DNA from: Candidatus Harrysmithiimonas galli | GTDB lineage: Bacteria; Bacillota; Bacilli; CAJFEE01 | DNA: 64,000 bases | Assembly (NCBI GenBank): GCA_904373265.1 | Contig: CAJFEE010000011.1 | Location: 18,383 to 82,382, forward strand | Reading direction: 5' to 3' | Part shown: positions 37,397 to 47,782 of the stretch, in pieces | Position numbering within the stretch: position 1 is the first letter of the stretch | How the letters are laid out: each line of letters opens with the position of its first letter | Made by a program: the position numbers and the translations under genes | The notes under the pieces: model-generated | Told to the model about the DNA's origin: nothing | Databases searched by the model: none | What the model saw: only the letters and a program-made list of their open reading frames with translations

Positions 37397-38164
37397 ATGA
37401 AAGAGATGCCAACAGAGGGACGGCGTGTTGAAGCTGTCAAAACAACTGAGGGCTGGTGCTCACTAAACATATTTTATCATATGGACTGGCCTGCATGGAG
37501 ACAAGTTGATCAAGCGCTGCAAACCGAATACATCAATCAATTGATTGCTGTTTTAAATCAATGGACAGAGGTAGAAGCTGCTGAAAAAGGATCACATGCT
37601 TTTTACTCCGTACTTGGTCAAAAAGCCGATCTACATTTTTGGATTTTACGTCCAACAATGGCAGAAATTCATGATGCACAGCACCAGTTAGAAAAGCTGC
37701 CAATTGCAGACTTCTTTATCCCGGCTTACTCCTTTGTTTCCATATTAGAGGCAAGCAATTATTTGCCAGTTGAATTTACTGATGACCATCCGATGGTTCG
37801 TGCCAAATTGTACCCAACCATTCCAAAACTTATGTATAGTTGTTTTTACCCAATGAATAAAAAACGTGATTTGGATGACAACTGGTATATGCTTTCACTT
37901 GAGCAACGTCGTCCACTCATGGCTTCACATGGTGAGACCGGACGCAAATACAAAGACACACTCAAACAATATACAGCTGGCTCCATCGGCTTAGACGACT
38001 GGGAATGGGGCATTACACTGATCGGCGATGATCCAGTCGAATTCAAAAAAATCGTGACTGAAATGCGTTTTGACGAAGTAAGTGCACGATATGGAGAATT
38101 CGGTCCGTTCTATATCTCAAAACTTCTTCCTATGGATCACATCCAAAATCATTTTAAACTATAA
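37397..38164 (+). CDS. hemQ: Coproheme decarboxylase (chlorite dismutase family)
   Basis: W.SLNIFYHMDW, YPMNKKRDLDDNWYMLSLEQRRPLMASHGETGRKY; adjacent to pta as in Bacillus. Confidence 0.95.
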   Translation: MKEMPTEGRRVEAVKTTEGWCSLNIFYHMDWPAWRQVDQALQTEYINQLIAVLNQWTEVEAAEKGSHAFYSVLGQKADLHFWILRPTMAEIHDAQHQLEKLPIADFFIPAYSFVSILEASNYLPVEFTDDHPMVRAKLYPTIPKLMYSCFYPMNKKRDLDDNWYMLSLEQRRPLMASHGETGRKYKDTLKQYTAGSIGLDDWEWGITLIGDDPVEFKKIVTEMRFDEVSARYGEFGPFYISKLLPMDHIQNHFKL

Positions 38165-38409
38165 CAATAAAAAATAACGTTAAAAACATATTCAATCATA
38201 AAACAGAGGTAAACTTAAGCACACTTTGAATTTTGCTATGTAGGAGCTGATAAAATTCTTAAATTACTTGCTTGGATTTACCTCTTTTTCCTTTTGTCTC
38301 CTAAATAAAAAAGTGCACCATATCTTTTTTCATTTCTTTTCACATTTCATACGCATTAGGCATACATATAAAAAGAATCACATACTGGCCCAGGAGGTGA
38401 AAAATTACA

Positions 38410-38835
38410 TTGAGTGTCATTAAATATACGAGTAAAGATGTTGACTTGCTTGCTCGATTAATGCGTGCAGAAGCAGAAGGAGAGGGGCAAGAAGGCATGT
38501 TAATGGTGGGAAACGTTGGTGTGAATCGTGTGTTATCTGACTGCTTAGATTTTAAAAACATCCGCAATGTTAACGACATGGTTTTTCAGAGTCCTGGTGG
38601 ATTTGAAGCAACACAAAAAGGATATTTTTATCAAAGAGCACGTGAGCAAGAAAAAAAGCTGGCCAAACGTGCTTTAGCAGGAGAACGGATTCATCCAGCA
38701 ACATATGCGCTTTGGTTTTTTCGTCCAACTGGAGAATGTCCCAGCACCTGGTACAATCAGGTGAACTCTGGACGGTATAAAAATCACTGCTTTTTTATTC
38801 CAACTGAGCAAGATTGTCCGAATGTTTATCGTTAA
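38410..38835 (+). CDS. cwlJ: Spore cortex-lytic cell wall hydrolase
   Basis: LARLMRAEAEGEGQEGMLMVGNVGVNRV, SLT-like hydrolase_2 fold; TTG start; next to gerQ. Confidence 0.93.
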   Translation: MSVIKYTSKDVDLLARLMRAEAEGEGQEGMLMVGNVGVNRVLSDCLDFKNIRNVNDMVFQSPGGFEATQKGYFYQRAREQEKKLAKRALAGERIHPATYALWFFRPTGECPSTWYNQVNSGRYKNHCFFIPTEQDCPNVYR

Positions 38836-39072
38836 CAACTAGATATCAAAAACCAAAGCAAAACTGGTTTTTTTGTGTGTTCCATGTAGTTTTCTTTTCT
38901 TAGACGAGCGAGCTACAAATCTATAACAAATTTGGGCTTAATTTGTACTCTTCTTCTATAATAAATTTCACTCATGCAAAAGCACTAGAAAAAATATGTT
39001 CAAACCAGCTACTTTAATTTTCTGCAAAGACACTTTTTGTTCCTGTTTCTTTCAATAAAAAGGAGGTTTACC

Positions 39073-39651
39073 ATGTACGGAAATCAAGAATTTGGAAATC
39101 AAAATTTGATGTATCGTGGGCAAGGCGGGTTTTTTGAGCCAGCTGGAGGTTATTTACCACCCAATTATACAGGAGCGGCTTATCCCAATGCACCGCAACA
39201 AGGGCAATCTGGTAGCCCAACACAACCTGCCATGATGACAACCGTTCCAAAAACAAGCGGTTCACAAAATCAAACCACATATGGTCCTTTTGGTGTAACT
39301 GGTCCGCGTCAAGAGGAATCCTATATTGAAAATATTTTACGCGTAAACGTTGGAAAGCTTTGCCGTGTATATATGACCTATGATGGAAGTAAAAGCTGGA
39401 CAGATAAAGCATACGAAGGTATTTTAGAAGCAGCCGGAAGAGATCACATCGTTATAAAAGATACCCAATCAGACAGACGGTATTTACTTTTAATGATTTA
39501 CTTGGATTATGTGGAATTTTTCGAGAAAATCAATTACTATTATTTTGTAAACAACTATTATATTTCCAATTTCACTGAGGCAGATTTGGATCCGGCAATT
39601 AAAAAAGCAATTTTTCCAGTTGGTCCGGCTGCTAGCACATTACAACAGTAA
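39073..39651 (+). CDS. gerQ: Spore coat protein GerQ
   Basis: ESYIENILRVNVGKLCRVYMTYDGSKSWTDKAYEGILEAAGRDHIVI; AGGAGG RBS. Confidence 0.95.
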   Translation: MYGNQEFGNQNLMYRGQGGFFEPAGGYLPPNYTGAAYPNAPQQGQSGSPTQPAMMTTVPKTSGSQNQTTYGPFGVTGPRQEESYIENILRVNVGKLCRVYMTYDGSKSWTDKAYEGILEAAGRDHIVIKDTQSDRRYLLLMIYLDYVEFFEKINYYYFVNNYYISNFTEADLDPAIKKAIFPVGPAASTLQQ

Positions 39652-39870
39652 AAAAATAAAATCAAGGTTGGGGAATTTTATCAAACAATTGTAAATCAAG
39701 TTTTCCTATGAAAATCTTATGCCCACTGTGCAAAAGCATAAGTGCACACAGGCTGCTCGAAAAAACAATTATTTTGGCTGAGTTGTGATATGCACATCGG
39801 GCAGATTATTTTTTTAGAAAAATACAAGTACTTTGCCCCGGCCTTTGATTGATAATCGGATGGTGACCCA

Positions 39871-40680
39871 ATGAAACAGATGCTTCAACAAGCTCAAATG
39901 ATTTTTTTTGATATGGACGGAACATTATACGAAGGCAGAAAACATTATGATACATATGCCCAGCAACTTATGCTGCAAGTTCCAAAAAACAAACAAAAAA
40001 GCTTTTGGCATAATTATACACAAGCGATGAACAAGCAACTACCGTTAAAGCCTGGAACAATTTTCTTAAAACAATCCCAAAACATTATACAAGTTGACCC
40101 TTTCACATTATCCTCCATTTTTATATCAGACTGGAATGGAAATCGAGTTTATGAATCCATCCATATTAAAGATTTACCTTCTGACTGCTATATTCCTGTT
40201 GGTGATGCTTGGTGGATCGCTTATGTCTGTGCTGTTCAGGCGGGCAGTTCTCCGGATTTTTCCGCTTATGAAAAAACAAAAGAGATCATGTTGACTGCAC
40301 AATACAACTTTCCCAAAACAAAAAATCTAAAAGAAAGTTTATCTCGACTAAAATCAAAACAAAAAATTTTCATTTGCATCACAAACAGCTATGCAGAAGA
40401 TGCCAAAAGTTTGTTAAAATTTTTGGGATTGTATGATGTGTTTATGCATATTGTGGCACCTGGAAATAAACCACAGGAAATCAAAAATCACTTTTATCGA
40501 TATTTGAATCTTTACCACTTGAAACCTGAACAGGCACTTTCTATCGGTGACAACATTTTTAATGAAATTATACCCGCACTGCAAATGGGTATGCCTGCCA
40601 TTTTACTTTCTGATTGGGGGGAAGACTATACACATCCGAGACTAAAAATTGTTCCAACATTGGAAAATATATTCGATTAA
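39871..40680 (+). CDS. HAD-family hydrolase
   Basis: FFDMDGTLY, SIGDNIFNEIIPALQMGMPAIL. Confidence 0.88.
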   Translation: MKQMLQQAQMIFFDMDGTLYEGRKHYDTYAQQLMLQVPKNKQKSFWHNYTQAMNKQLPLKPGTIFLKQSQNIIQVDPFTLSSIFISDWNGNRVYESIHIKDLPSDCYIPVGDAWWIAYVCAVQAGSSPDFSAYEKTKEIMLTAQYNFPKTKNLKESLSRLKSKQKIFICITNSYAEDAKSLLKFLGLYDVFMHIVAPGNKPQEIKNHFYRYLNLYHLKPEQALSIGDNIFNEIIPALQMGMPAILLSDWGEDYTHPRLKIVPTLENIFD

Positions 40681-40768
40681 AATCAGCTATAATTATAGAG
40701 AAAGAATCTTTTAAACATGATCTGCTTTCCAACGTAAAATCCAAAAACAGTCTAGGAGAACCACAAAT

Positions 40769-40825
40769 AAAACCCTCTATCCTTACAAAGAGGCAAATTT
40801 TGCCACGCACTAGGTAGAGGGTTTT
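40769..40825. terminator. Structured convergent terminator between the HAD gene and napH
   Basis: AAAACCCTCTA ... nested GGCAAATTTTGCC ... TAGAGGGTTTT; A/T tails on both sides. Confidence 0.65.
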
Positions 40826-40837
40826 TCATCACATATT

Positions 40838-41713
40838 TTATGCGCTTTTTTCTTCTACTTTCTTCATATCATTTTCCTTTTTTGCTACCAAGGCAAGTTT
40901 GGGAACAATCCGCAACGCATTATCATTGCAATGATCCACGCATTTGCCGCATAACATACAGTCTCCAGCCGTAACATAAATCGCACCTTGATCAACTACT
41001 GGCACCAATATTTCCGAATCCGCAAGACATACCTGTTTACAATGATTACAATGGATGCATTTATCATGGTCTATTTTTACATGAAAATTCCCCGCTTTAC
41101 CCACCACTTGGTAAAAACCACCGATTGGACAAAGCGAACGACACCAAATACGTGTTGCAAAAAACACTTCGGCAATCACAATAGCAATAAAACTCCAAAC
41201 GCCAAGACCCGTTGCAAAAATAATTCCTTTCATCACTGTACCGATCGGATTAAACATTTCATAAACTGGAAGACTTGAAGCAAATGATAAAGCAAGAATA
41301 ATTAACGCAATCCATATTTTGGTATAACGATTGACTTTGACATCGTATCGTTTTTTAATTTTAAACAACTTCCGCAGCCTATTGCAAAACTCTAAAATTA
41401 GGTTTACAGGACAAACCCAACCGCAGAATACACGTCCACGAATGAGAAAATAAAATGCAAAAATAGTTACAGCTCCAATTAGCAAAACAGTATGAACTGT
41501 TTTAGAAGCAAAAATAATTTGCAAGGCACCAAAAGGATCGGTTAGCATAATCCCCAAAATTTCCGAGGACGATAAAGTCCCGAAAAAAAAGTTTTCACCC
41601 TCGATTTCAGCCAAGAAAGGCGTTAAAAATAAGAGCAGGACAGCAAATTGAACAATTCTTCGTACAATCGTCCACTTTGGCAGCTTTTTTGAATGATTTT
41701 TCATTCCAATCAC
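40838..41713 (-). CDS. napH: NapH-like quinol dehydrogenase membrane ferredoxin
   Basis: VFCGWVCPVN, WCRSLCPIGG, CIHCNHCKQVC, CMLCGKCVDHC; multiple TM. Confidence 0.88.
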   Translation of the reverse strand: MIGMKNHSKKLPKWTIVRRIVQFAVLLLFLTPFLAEIEGENFFFGTLSSSEILGIMLTDPFGALQIIFASKTVHTVLLIGAVTIFAFYFLIRGRVFCGWVCPVNLILEFCNRLRKLFKIKKRYDVKVNRYTKIWIALIILALSFASSLPVYEMFNPIGTVMKGIIFATGLGVWSFIAIVIAEVFFATRIWCRSLCPIGGFYQVVGKAGNFHVKIDHDKCIHCNHCKQVCLADSEILVPVVDQGAIYVTAGDCMLCGKCVDHCNDNALRIVPKLALVAKKENDMKKVEEKSA

Positions 41714-41737
41714 CCTTATATCAAAATTTTATGTTTA

Positions 41738-42301
41738 CTATGTTGCTCGACTGGGTCGAATAACCAATGCCTTCGGGTCATGAATGCAGGCTGAAACACA
41801 ATAGCCACAACCCGTACATTTTTCTTGATCTACAACCGGCTTTCTGTCTGGGAATGACAACGCTCCTTCTATCGGGCAGGCTCGCATACAGTAATCACAC
41901 ATCACCTGCTGATACGCAACGCAATTGGAAGGTCGTACAGTCACTTTTGCCAATGGCTGATACGCTTCTTCGCTTTTTCTAAGCGCACCTGTTGGACAAA
42001 CCTCTATGCATTTCTCACAAAAGCTACAAGGTGCCTCATTCAATCGCATATAAGGTGTATTCATTAGAACTGTGCCTTTTTTATGACCAAATAATGCGAT
42101 TGTTTCTGTGGGACAAATCATTTTGCATGCATTACAGCGCGTGCACAATGAGAGAAATTCAATTTCATCCACTGCACCTAACGGTCGGATAAAATCACGT
42201 TCCTTTTTTATTTGAGGACCGACTACCTCAGCTAAAAAACGGATGGAAGATTTCCAATTCAGTCTTAGAAAATCACGACGATCCATTTCTTCTGTCATCA
42301 T
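41738..42301 (-). CDS. napF: NapF-like [4Fe-4S] ferredoxin
   Basis: Four CxxCxxCxxxC clusters; N-terminal MDRRDFLRLNW twin-Arg-like sequence. Confidence 0.8.
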   Translation of the reverse strand: MMTEEMDRRDFLRLNWKSSIRFLAEVVGPQIKKERDFIRPLGAVDEIEFLSLCTRCNACKMICPTETIALFGHKKGTVLMNTPYMRLNEAPCSFCEKCIEVCPTGALRKSEEAYQPLAKVTVRPSNCVAYQQVMCDYCMRACPIEGALSFPDRKPVVDQEKCTGCGYCVSACIHDPKALVIRPSRAT

Positions 42302-42564
42302 TAAACTACCTTATTCTTCAATGTTGGATCATCTTCAAAATTACAATAGATTAGATTCACTGCAAGAACTCCTGTAATTTGAATAAAATCCTTTGTCAAG
42401 TCATAGCTTGCATCGAGTGTTTCAGCCTCAACTGTAATAATAATTTTATAACCTTCTACATGATGTACTTCTACACCTTCACACTCTCCTAACTTTTCAG
42501 CGACCTGCTTGACTTTATCCTGTACGGTTTCCACTACAATACTTGAAATGACCATTTCTTTCAC
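42301..42564 (-). CDS. napD: NapD-like nitrate reductase maturation chaperone
   Basis: ISSIVVETVQDKVKQVAEKLGECEGVEVHHVEGYKIIITVEAE. Confidence 0.85.
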   Translation of the reverse strand: MKEMVISSIVVETVQDKVKQVAEKLGECEGVEVHHVEGYKIIITVEAETLDASYDLTKDFIQITGVLAVNLIYCNFEDDPTLKNKVV

Positions 42565-42584
42565 TCCTAAAAGGTATAAAAATG

Positions 42585-42618
42585 ATTACCTGCCATAAGT
42601 TTGTTCATGACAGGTAAT
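42585..42618 (-). terminator. Hairpin with T-stretch between napB and napD (intra-operon attenuator candidate)
   Basis: ATTACCTG/CAGGTAAT 8-bp stem; minus strand continues CATTTTTAT. Confidence 0.5.
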
Positions 42619-42626
42619 TCACTGCC

Positions 42627-42989
42627 TTATTTTTGAATGACCGGATGACAAGTAATACAAACTTCACGCGCTGGTGCTACACCTTTGGAAGTCGTTTCGT
42701 CCACAAAATGATTCTTTGGCACTGTTGTATCACTTGCATATTGATTGGCTGCACTTTCATTATGACATACCAAACATGCGTTATAATTTGACCCCCCCTT
42801 TTCCCAACGTCCTTCATGGTCTGAAGGTTGTAAAAGCGGTGCACCTGTCAAAAATTCTCCATTATTAATATCTTTAGCGGCTTCTGTATCAGAACTACTA
42901 AATATGTTGGAAAAATTAAATACACTGGCAACAATCATTCCGACGAATAAACAAACAACAAATACGAGAATACCACTCTTTTTAGACAT
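42627..42989 (-). CDS. napB: NapB-like dihaem cytochrome c
   Basis: CLVCH and CITCH haem-binding motifs, N-terminal TM anchor; directly after napA. Confidence 0.85.
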   Translation of the reverse strand: MSKKSGILVFVVCLFVGMIVASVFNFSNIFSSSDTEAAKDINNGEFLTGAPLLQPSDHEGRWEKGGSNYNACLVCHNESAANQYASDTTVPKNHFVDETTSKGVAPAREVCITCHPVIQK

Positions 42990-43004
42990 GATGTTTTCCT
43001 CCTA

Positions 43005-45566
43005 TTAAACTTTCTCAATACGGACACAAGTTTTCTTGTAATCCGGTTCTTTTGAAAGCGGGCAATAATAATCATGTACCGCTAAGTTAATCAATGTTTC
43101 CTCTGCAAAGAATGGAGCAAATACCATACCCGGATTGGGTTGTGTACGTCCTGCTGTCGAAACCTTAATTTCAAATTCGCCATGGCGGGAAATCACTTTA
43201 ACCTTGTCACCATTTTTAATGCCAAGTTTATTACAATCCTCTCGATTCATATCCAATAGTGCTTCTGGTAACGCACGATTTAATTCTGGTACACGACGTG
43301 TCATAGAGCCAGAATGCCAGTGTTCAAGAAAACGACCTGTACAAAACCAGAATGGGTACTCTTCATCCGGAGATTCTGCCGGTTCCTCGTACGGACGGAA
43401 AACCGCACTTGGCTTTTTATCAGCTGATTTATAGAAAGATACATCATTTGCCAAACCAACATCGCCATACGTTTCCACACCGATTTGGTCATAGCCTTCT
43501 TCCTGCTTACCATAGGAGAATCGCCATTTTGTTTCCAACCATTGACCATTCACCTCACGAACTGGCCAAGTCATACCATTATGACTTAAATACTCATCAT
43601 AAGGCGCAAGCTGTTTATTTTCCATTTTTAATCCTGATTCAAACTTACCTTCTGTGTTTTTATTAATGGCTTGTGCAGCCGGTTTTAATTCTGGATTTGA
43701 GAAAATACGATATTCTTCAAATAACAAACGATTGGTTTTTCGTGCATCCCCGACAAAATCATCTTTTTCCTTATCCCATACAAACCCAAACAACACATCA
43801 AACGCAGGCTTATCACCGATTTTCACATCGGCAAGCACTCGTTTCGCCACTTGAACAAAAATCCATCCGTCCCATTTTGCTTCACCCATTGGCTCCACAC
43901 ATTTTTCAAAAACTGCAGTCCGGCGCTCGGCATTTCCAAATTGCCCTTCACGCTCTACCCACATCGCTGCTGGGAGTACAACATCGGCATATTGTGCGGA
44001 TAATGTAGGATATACCTCATTGACAACAATAAATCCGTCAATAACTCCTTGATATTCAGGTTTTTTCGCCAAAAAGCGTGTCAAATTCGGCATAGAAACC
44101 GCCCAATTGTTTGAAGCAGTCCATAAGAAATCTATATTTCCTTTGGAAAGCTCACGGAAAATTTTTACCGTATGGAAACCAGGAGTCTCAATCGGATCCA
44201 AATACCCTTCTGGTAAATCCCAAACCGCCTCTGTAAATCGACGATGCTGTGGGTTGTTAACCACCAAATCTGCTGGCAAACGATGAGAGAACAAACCAAC
44301 TTCACGTGCTGTACCACACGCAGATGGCTGACCTGTTAATGAGAATGGTCCACATCCAGGTTTTGCAATTTTACCAACTAAAAAATGAATATTGTAAATA
44401 TTATGATTCATCCATGTGCCACGCGTATGTTGGTTAACACCCATTGTCCATAAAGACAAGACTTTACGGTTTGGATTGGCAAACTCTTTCGCCAGCTCTT
44501 CAATATCACTTGCAGGAACACCTGAAAGCTCGGAAACATATTCAAGCGTGTACTTACTCATCATCTTTGCAAATTCCGCAAACTCAATATTCCAAACATC
44601 TCCACCCTTTTGACCAATCTCCGATGCATCATATCCGTCCTCATAAGCATGACTCAAATTCTCTGTTCCTGCTTTAAATTGTACATGATCATGAATAAAC
44701 TTCTCATCATACAGCTTATTTTGAATAATATAGTTACAAATGGCATTGGCGATCGCTAAGTCTGTCTGTGGCTTAAAAAGTAAAACCTTATCCGCTGTTT
44801 CAGAGGTACGTGTACGAAGCGTTGTAATATCATAATGACGTACCCCTTTATTGCTTACCTTACGTGCTGTCAAACGTGAATACAATACAGGATGCGCCTC
44901 AGCCATGTTTGCACCCCATGTCACAAATACATCCGCTTCATCTAAGTCGGAATATGAACCAGCAGGCTCATCAGTTTGGAAAACATTCATAAAGGCAACA
45001 ACAGCACTTGCCATGCATAAGCGCGCATTGGGATCAATATTGTTACATAATAACCCAGCTTTCCAGAACTTAGACATAATATATCCTTCTGTAATGGCCA
45101 TTTGTCCTGAACCCCAAAATGCAATACGAGATTTATCTTTTGCATGTGCTTCTTTTAATTTTTGTGCAACAAGATCCAATGCTTCATCCCAAGTTGCTTC
45201 TCGAAATCCATCCATCGAACCTTTTGTTGTTTTATCATCACGAATCAACGGTTTGGTTAGACGATCTTCTCCATACATAATCTTTCCTAAATAATAACCC
45301 TTCACACAATTTAGACCTTTGTTTGAGCCATTATCTGGATCACCGATTGTCGCAACCAATTTCCCATCTTTTACACCACATAATACACCACATCCCGTTC
45401 CACAAAAACGGCAAACCGCTTTTTTCCATTCATCTGGTTGCACTGCACTATCTTGTTTGGCTGATGTAGAAGATGATTTTGAACTGCTACAGCCCGCTGC
45501 CGCTAAGGCAAAGGATACAGCCGCTGCTTTTAATAAAGATCTTCTTGATAATTCCAAGGTAAGCAC
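43005..45566 (-). CDS. napA: Periplasmic-type nitrate reductase catalytic subunit
   Basis: SRRSLLKAAAVSFALAAAGC Tat-lipobox; CRFCGTGCGVLCGVKDGKLVAT..., NCVKGYYLGKIMYGEDRLTKPL. Confidence 0.95.
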   Translation of the reverse strand: MLTLELSRRSLLKAAAVSFALAAAGCSSSKSSSTSAKQDSAVQPDEWKKAVCRFCGTGCGVLCGVKDGKLVATIGDPDNGSNKGLNCVKGYYLGKIMYGEDRLTKPLIRDDKTTKGSMDGFREATWDEALDLVAQKLKEAHAKDKSRIAFWGSGQMAITEGYIMSKFWKAGLLCNNIDPNARLCMASAVVAFMNVFQTDEPAGSYSDLDEADVFVTWGANMAEAHPVLYSRLTARKVSNKGVRHYDITTLRTRTSETADKVLLFKPQTDLAIANAICNYIIQNKLYDEKFIHDHVQFKAGTENLSHAYEDGYDASEIGQKGGDVWNIEFAEFAKMMSKYTLEYVSELSGVPASDIEELAKEFANPNRKVLSLWTMGVNQHTRGTWMNHNIYNIHFLVGKIAKPGCGPFSLTGQPSACGTAREVGLFSHRLPADLVVNNPQHRRFTEAVWDLPEGYLDPIETPGFHTVKIFRELSKGNIDFLWTASNNWAVSMPNLTRFLAKKPEYQGVIDGFIVVNEVYPTLSAQYADVVLPAAMWVEREGQFGNAERRTAVFEKCVEPMGEAKWDGWIFVQVAKRVLADVKIGDKPAFDVLFGFVWDKEKDDFVGDARKTNRLLFEEYRIFSNPELKPAAQAINKNTEGKFESGLKMENKQLAPYDEYLSHNGMTWPVREVNGQWLETKWRFSYGKQEEGYDQIGVETYGDVGLANDVSFYKSADKKPSAVFRPYEEPAESPDEEYPFWFCTGRFLEHWHSGSMTRRVPELNRALPEALLDMNREDCNKLGIKNGDKVKVISRHGEFEIKVSTAGRTQPNPGMVFAPFFAEETLINLAVHDYYCPLSKEPDYKKTCVRIEKV

Positions 45567-45580
45567 ACCTCCTAAAATAA

Positions 45581-46177
45581 TTAAAATAATCCTTCTATCT
45601 CTCGGGGTTTGATACGAATTGCAACGGGTTCACTGACAACACAACGTTCCTCACAAATTCCACAACCCACGCAATACTCTTTGTTAATGATCGGTTCAAA
45701 TATGGTATGAATATTGTCACCTTCACGTAGTTTATAATTGATGGTAATCGCTTGATCGATCAATGGACAGGCACGATAACAAACCTCACAGCGATTCCCT
45801 TTTAACGCAATACAATTTTCACGATCTAATACGGCTACACCCATTTTGACATCCGAAACCTTCTTGATTCCAGAAAGTGCCTCCGTCGGACAGACCTCTA
45901 CACAAGGGAAATCCTCACATAGCTGGCAAGCTCCCTCACGTGGTACAATATACGGTGTCCCAATCCCTACACCATGTGATGCATCGCCTACCTTAATGAC
46001 ATCATGTGGGCAGGCCTGTACACATTTATCACATCGAATACATTGTGCCAGAAAGCTATCTTCATCTGAGGCACCCGGCGGACGCAATACACTTCTTGTC
46101 CCCTTCTTCATCAAACTCAATAGTTGGTAACCTGCCAAACCACCAACCAAAACTTTTAATCCTGTTAAAAAGTTCAT
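45581..46177 (-). CDS. napG: NapG-like ferredoxin
   Basis: CIRCDKCVQACPHDVI, CQLCEDFPCVEVCPTEAL, CVGCGICEERCV; start set at MNFLTGLK. Confidence 0.88.
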   Translation of the reverse strand: MNFLTGLKVLVGGLAGYQLLSLMKKGTRSVLRPPGASDEDSFLAQCIRCDKCVQACPHDVIKVGDASHGVGIGTPYIVPREGACQLCEDFPCVEVCPTEALSGIKKVSDVKMGVAVLDRENCIALKGNRCEVCYRACPLIDQAITINYKLREGDNIHTIFEPIINKEYCVGCGICEERCVVSEPVAIRIKPREIEGLF

Positions 46178-46313
46178 ATTCAAAACCACCTTCTCCATAT
46201 CCAAAAAGACGTATTGAACCTTTGTTCGTTCGTCCAAAAGAGAGATCTCCACCCCCAAAATACAACTATACTTTTGTCAGGTGGAGATACTTCATTTACA
46301 TCCCGCTCTTATT

Positions 46314-47762
46314 TTATTGTGGAGCTACATTTGGGAAGTAATCTGTAAGTGCATGATCACGTTTTTTCGTGCTGTCTTGCTCTGCTTGAACGGCAGCAAT
46401 TGTTTTGTCAATTTCAGCGTTCAATTCATCTAAATCAACACCTTTTTCTACCAGTGCTGCAGTTGCAATTTCAATTGCTTTTAAGGATGCAACGGTAGAA
46501 GTTTTACAGTTTTGCATACCGATTTGTGGTGCATGGAATCCGGCACCATTTTCAGCTGCCACATAATCCCAATACATTTGTCCTTTACGCACATATTGCT
46601 GTGCTTCTGCAATAATTGATTGATCTACCTTAGATGTAATCATTTTATTTACATAATAATGTGCTTTGGCAGACGCTTCCTCTGCTTCATGTAAAGCAGC
46701 AATATGGTTATCTTGAATATCTCCAACCAGTCCTTTTAATTGGTCAACTGTTTTATCAGAGTGACAACCTTGACAAGAAATCTCAACTGTTTTCAATGGA
46801 GAAGTCCATTGGTGAGAAGAGAATTTCTTACCATCTTGAACCATATAAGGCATATGACAATCTGCACAAGCTACACCCGCTTTATAATGTGGCCCTTGTG
46901 AGAATGTTTCAAAATCCGGATGCTGCATTTTAATAATGCTGGTACCTGAAATTGTACTTACATAGTCTTTTGCAAACGAACCGTCACCATTTGTTGCAGA
47001 TTTAGACTCATAGTACTCCCACATTGCATCAGCGCTTACACCTTTATCCCATGGGAATGTTACAGTTTTGCCATCATCAGCAAAATAGTACTCCACATGA
47101 CATTGGGCACATACTAAAGTACGCATTTCGTTTTTAGACGCTGTTTTCCAATCAATGCCAATCGCTTCAAATCCAGTTTCAGCATATTGGCGTGTAATAC
47201 GCAATTCCATAGTTTGTGGATCATGACAGTCAGAACACCCAATTGGAGAATGTCCCATTTCTTCCGCTTTTGGCCACACATCATTTAAAAAACTTCCAGA
47301 GTAATAATCTGTACCCATTGTTTCAATCAATGTTGGAACCGCACTCGATTTACAAGATAAACAAGCTCCTACTTGTTTTTCGTTATCACCGATACGAAGT
47401 GTACGATTTTCACCACCTGTATCTTCTAAAGCAAATGGATGTCCACGATCTTCAGCATAGTCAAGCGAGAAAGCATAACCTTGCCATAAAATCGGTAACA
47501 ACGGCTCTTTGTCATCCATAAATTTGGAACGGCGAACAGAACCGCCATACTTTGTATCTGATTCATCGTTTGCTGCAGCATAATAACTTTCATACTGTAA
47601 TGGATATAAATCTTTAAACGCTTCATTATTAATTGTATCCGCAGGTAAGCCAGTTGAGGCCACTTTGTTTTCCGATGCGGTTTCATCATTGAAACAACCG
47701 GAAAGTGCCAGTGCCAAAACCACCGCAGATGAAATCAATAAACTCTTTACTTTGGATTTCAT
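46314..47762 (-). CDS. nrfA: Ammonia-forming cytochrome c nitrite reductase, catalytic pentahaem subunit
   Basis: CLSCK active-site haem plus CSDCH, CAQCH, CADCH, CQGCH; lipobox LALSGC. Confidence 0.96.
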   Translation of the reverse strand: MKSKVKSLLISSAVVLALALSGCFNDETASENKVASTGLPADTINNEAFKDLYPLQYESYYAAANDESDTKYGGSVRRSKFMDDKEPLLPILWQGYAFSLDYAEDRGHPFALEDTGGENRTLRIGDNEKQVGACLSCKSSAVPTLIETMGTDYYSGSFLNDVWPKAEEMGHSPIGCSDCHDPQTMELRITRQYAETGFEAIGIDWKTASKNEMRTLVCAQCHVEYYFADDGKTVTFPWDKGVSADAMWEYYESKSATNGDGSFAKDYVSTISGTSIIKMQHPDFETFSQGPHYKAGVACADCHMPYMVQDGKKFSSHQWTSPLKTVEISCQGCHSDKTVDQLKGLVGDIQDNHIAALHEAEEASAKAHYYVNKMITSKVDQSIIAEAQQYVRKGQMYWDYVAAENGAGFHAPQIGMQNCKTSTVASLKAIEIATAALVEKGVDLDELNAEIDKTIAAVQAEQDSTKKRDHALTDYFPNVAPQ

Positions 47763-47782
47763 AACCTAAACCTCCCACATCA

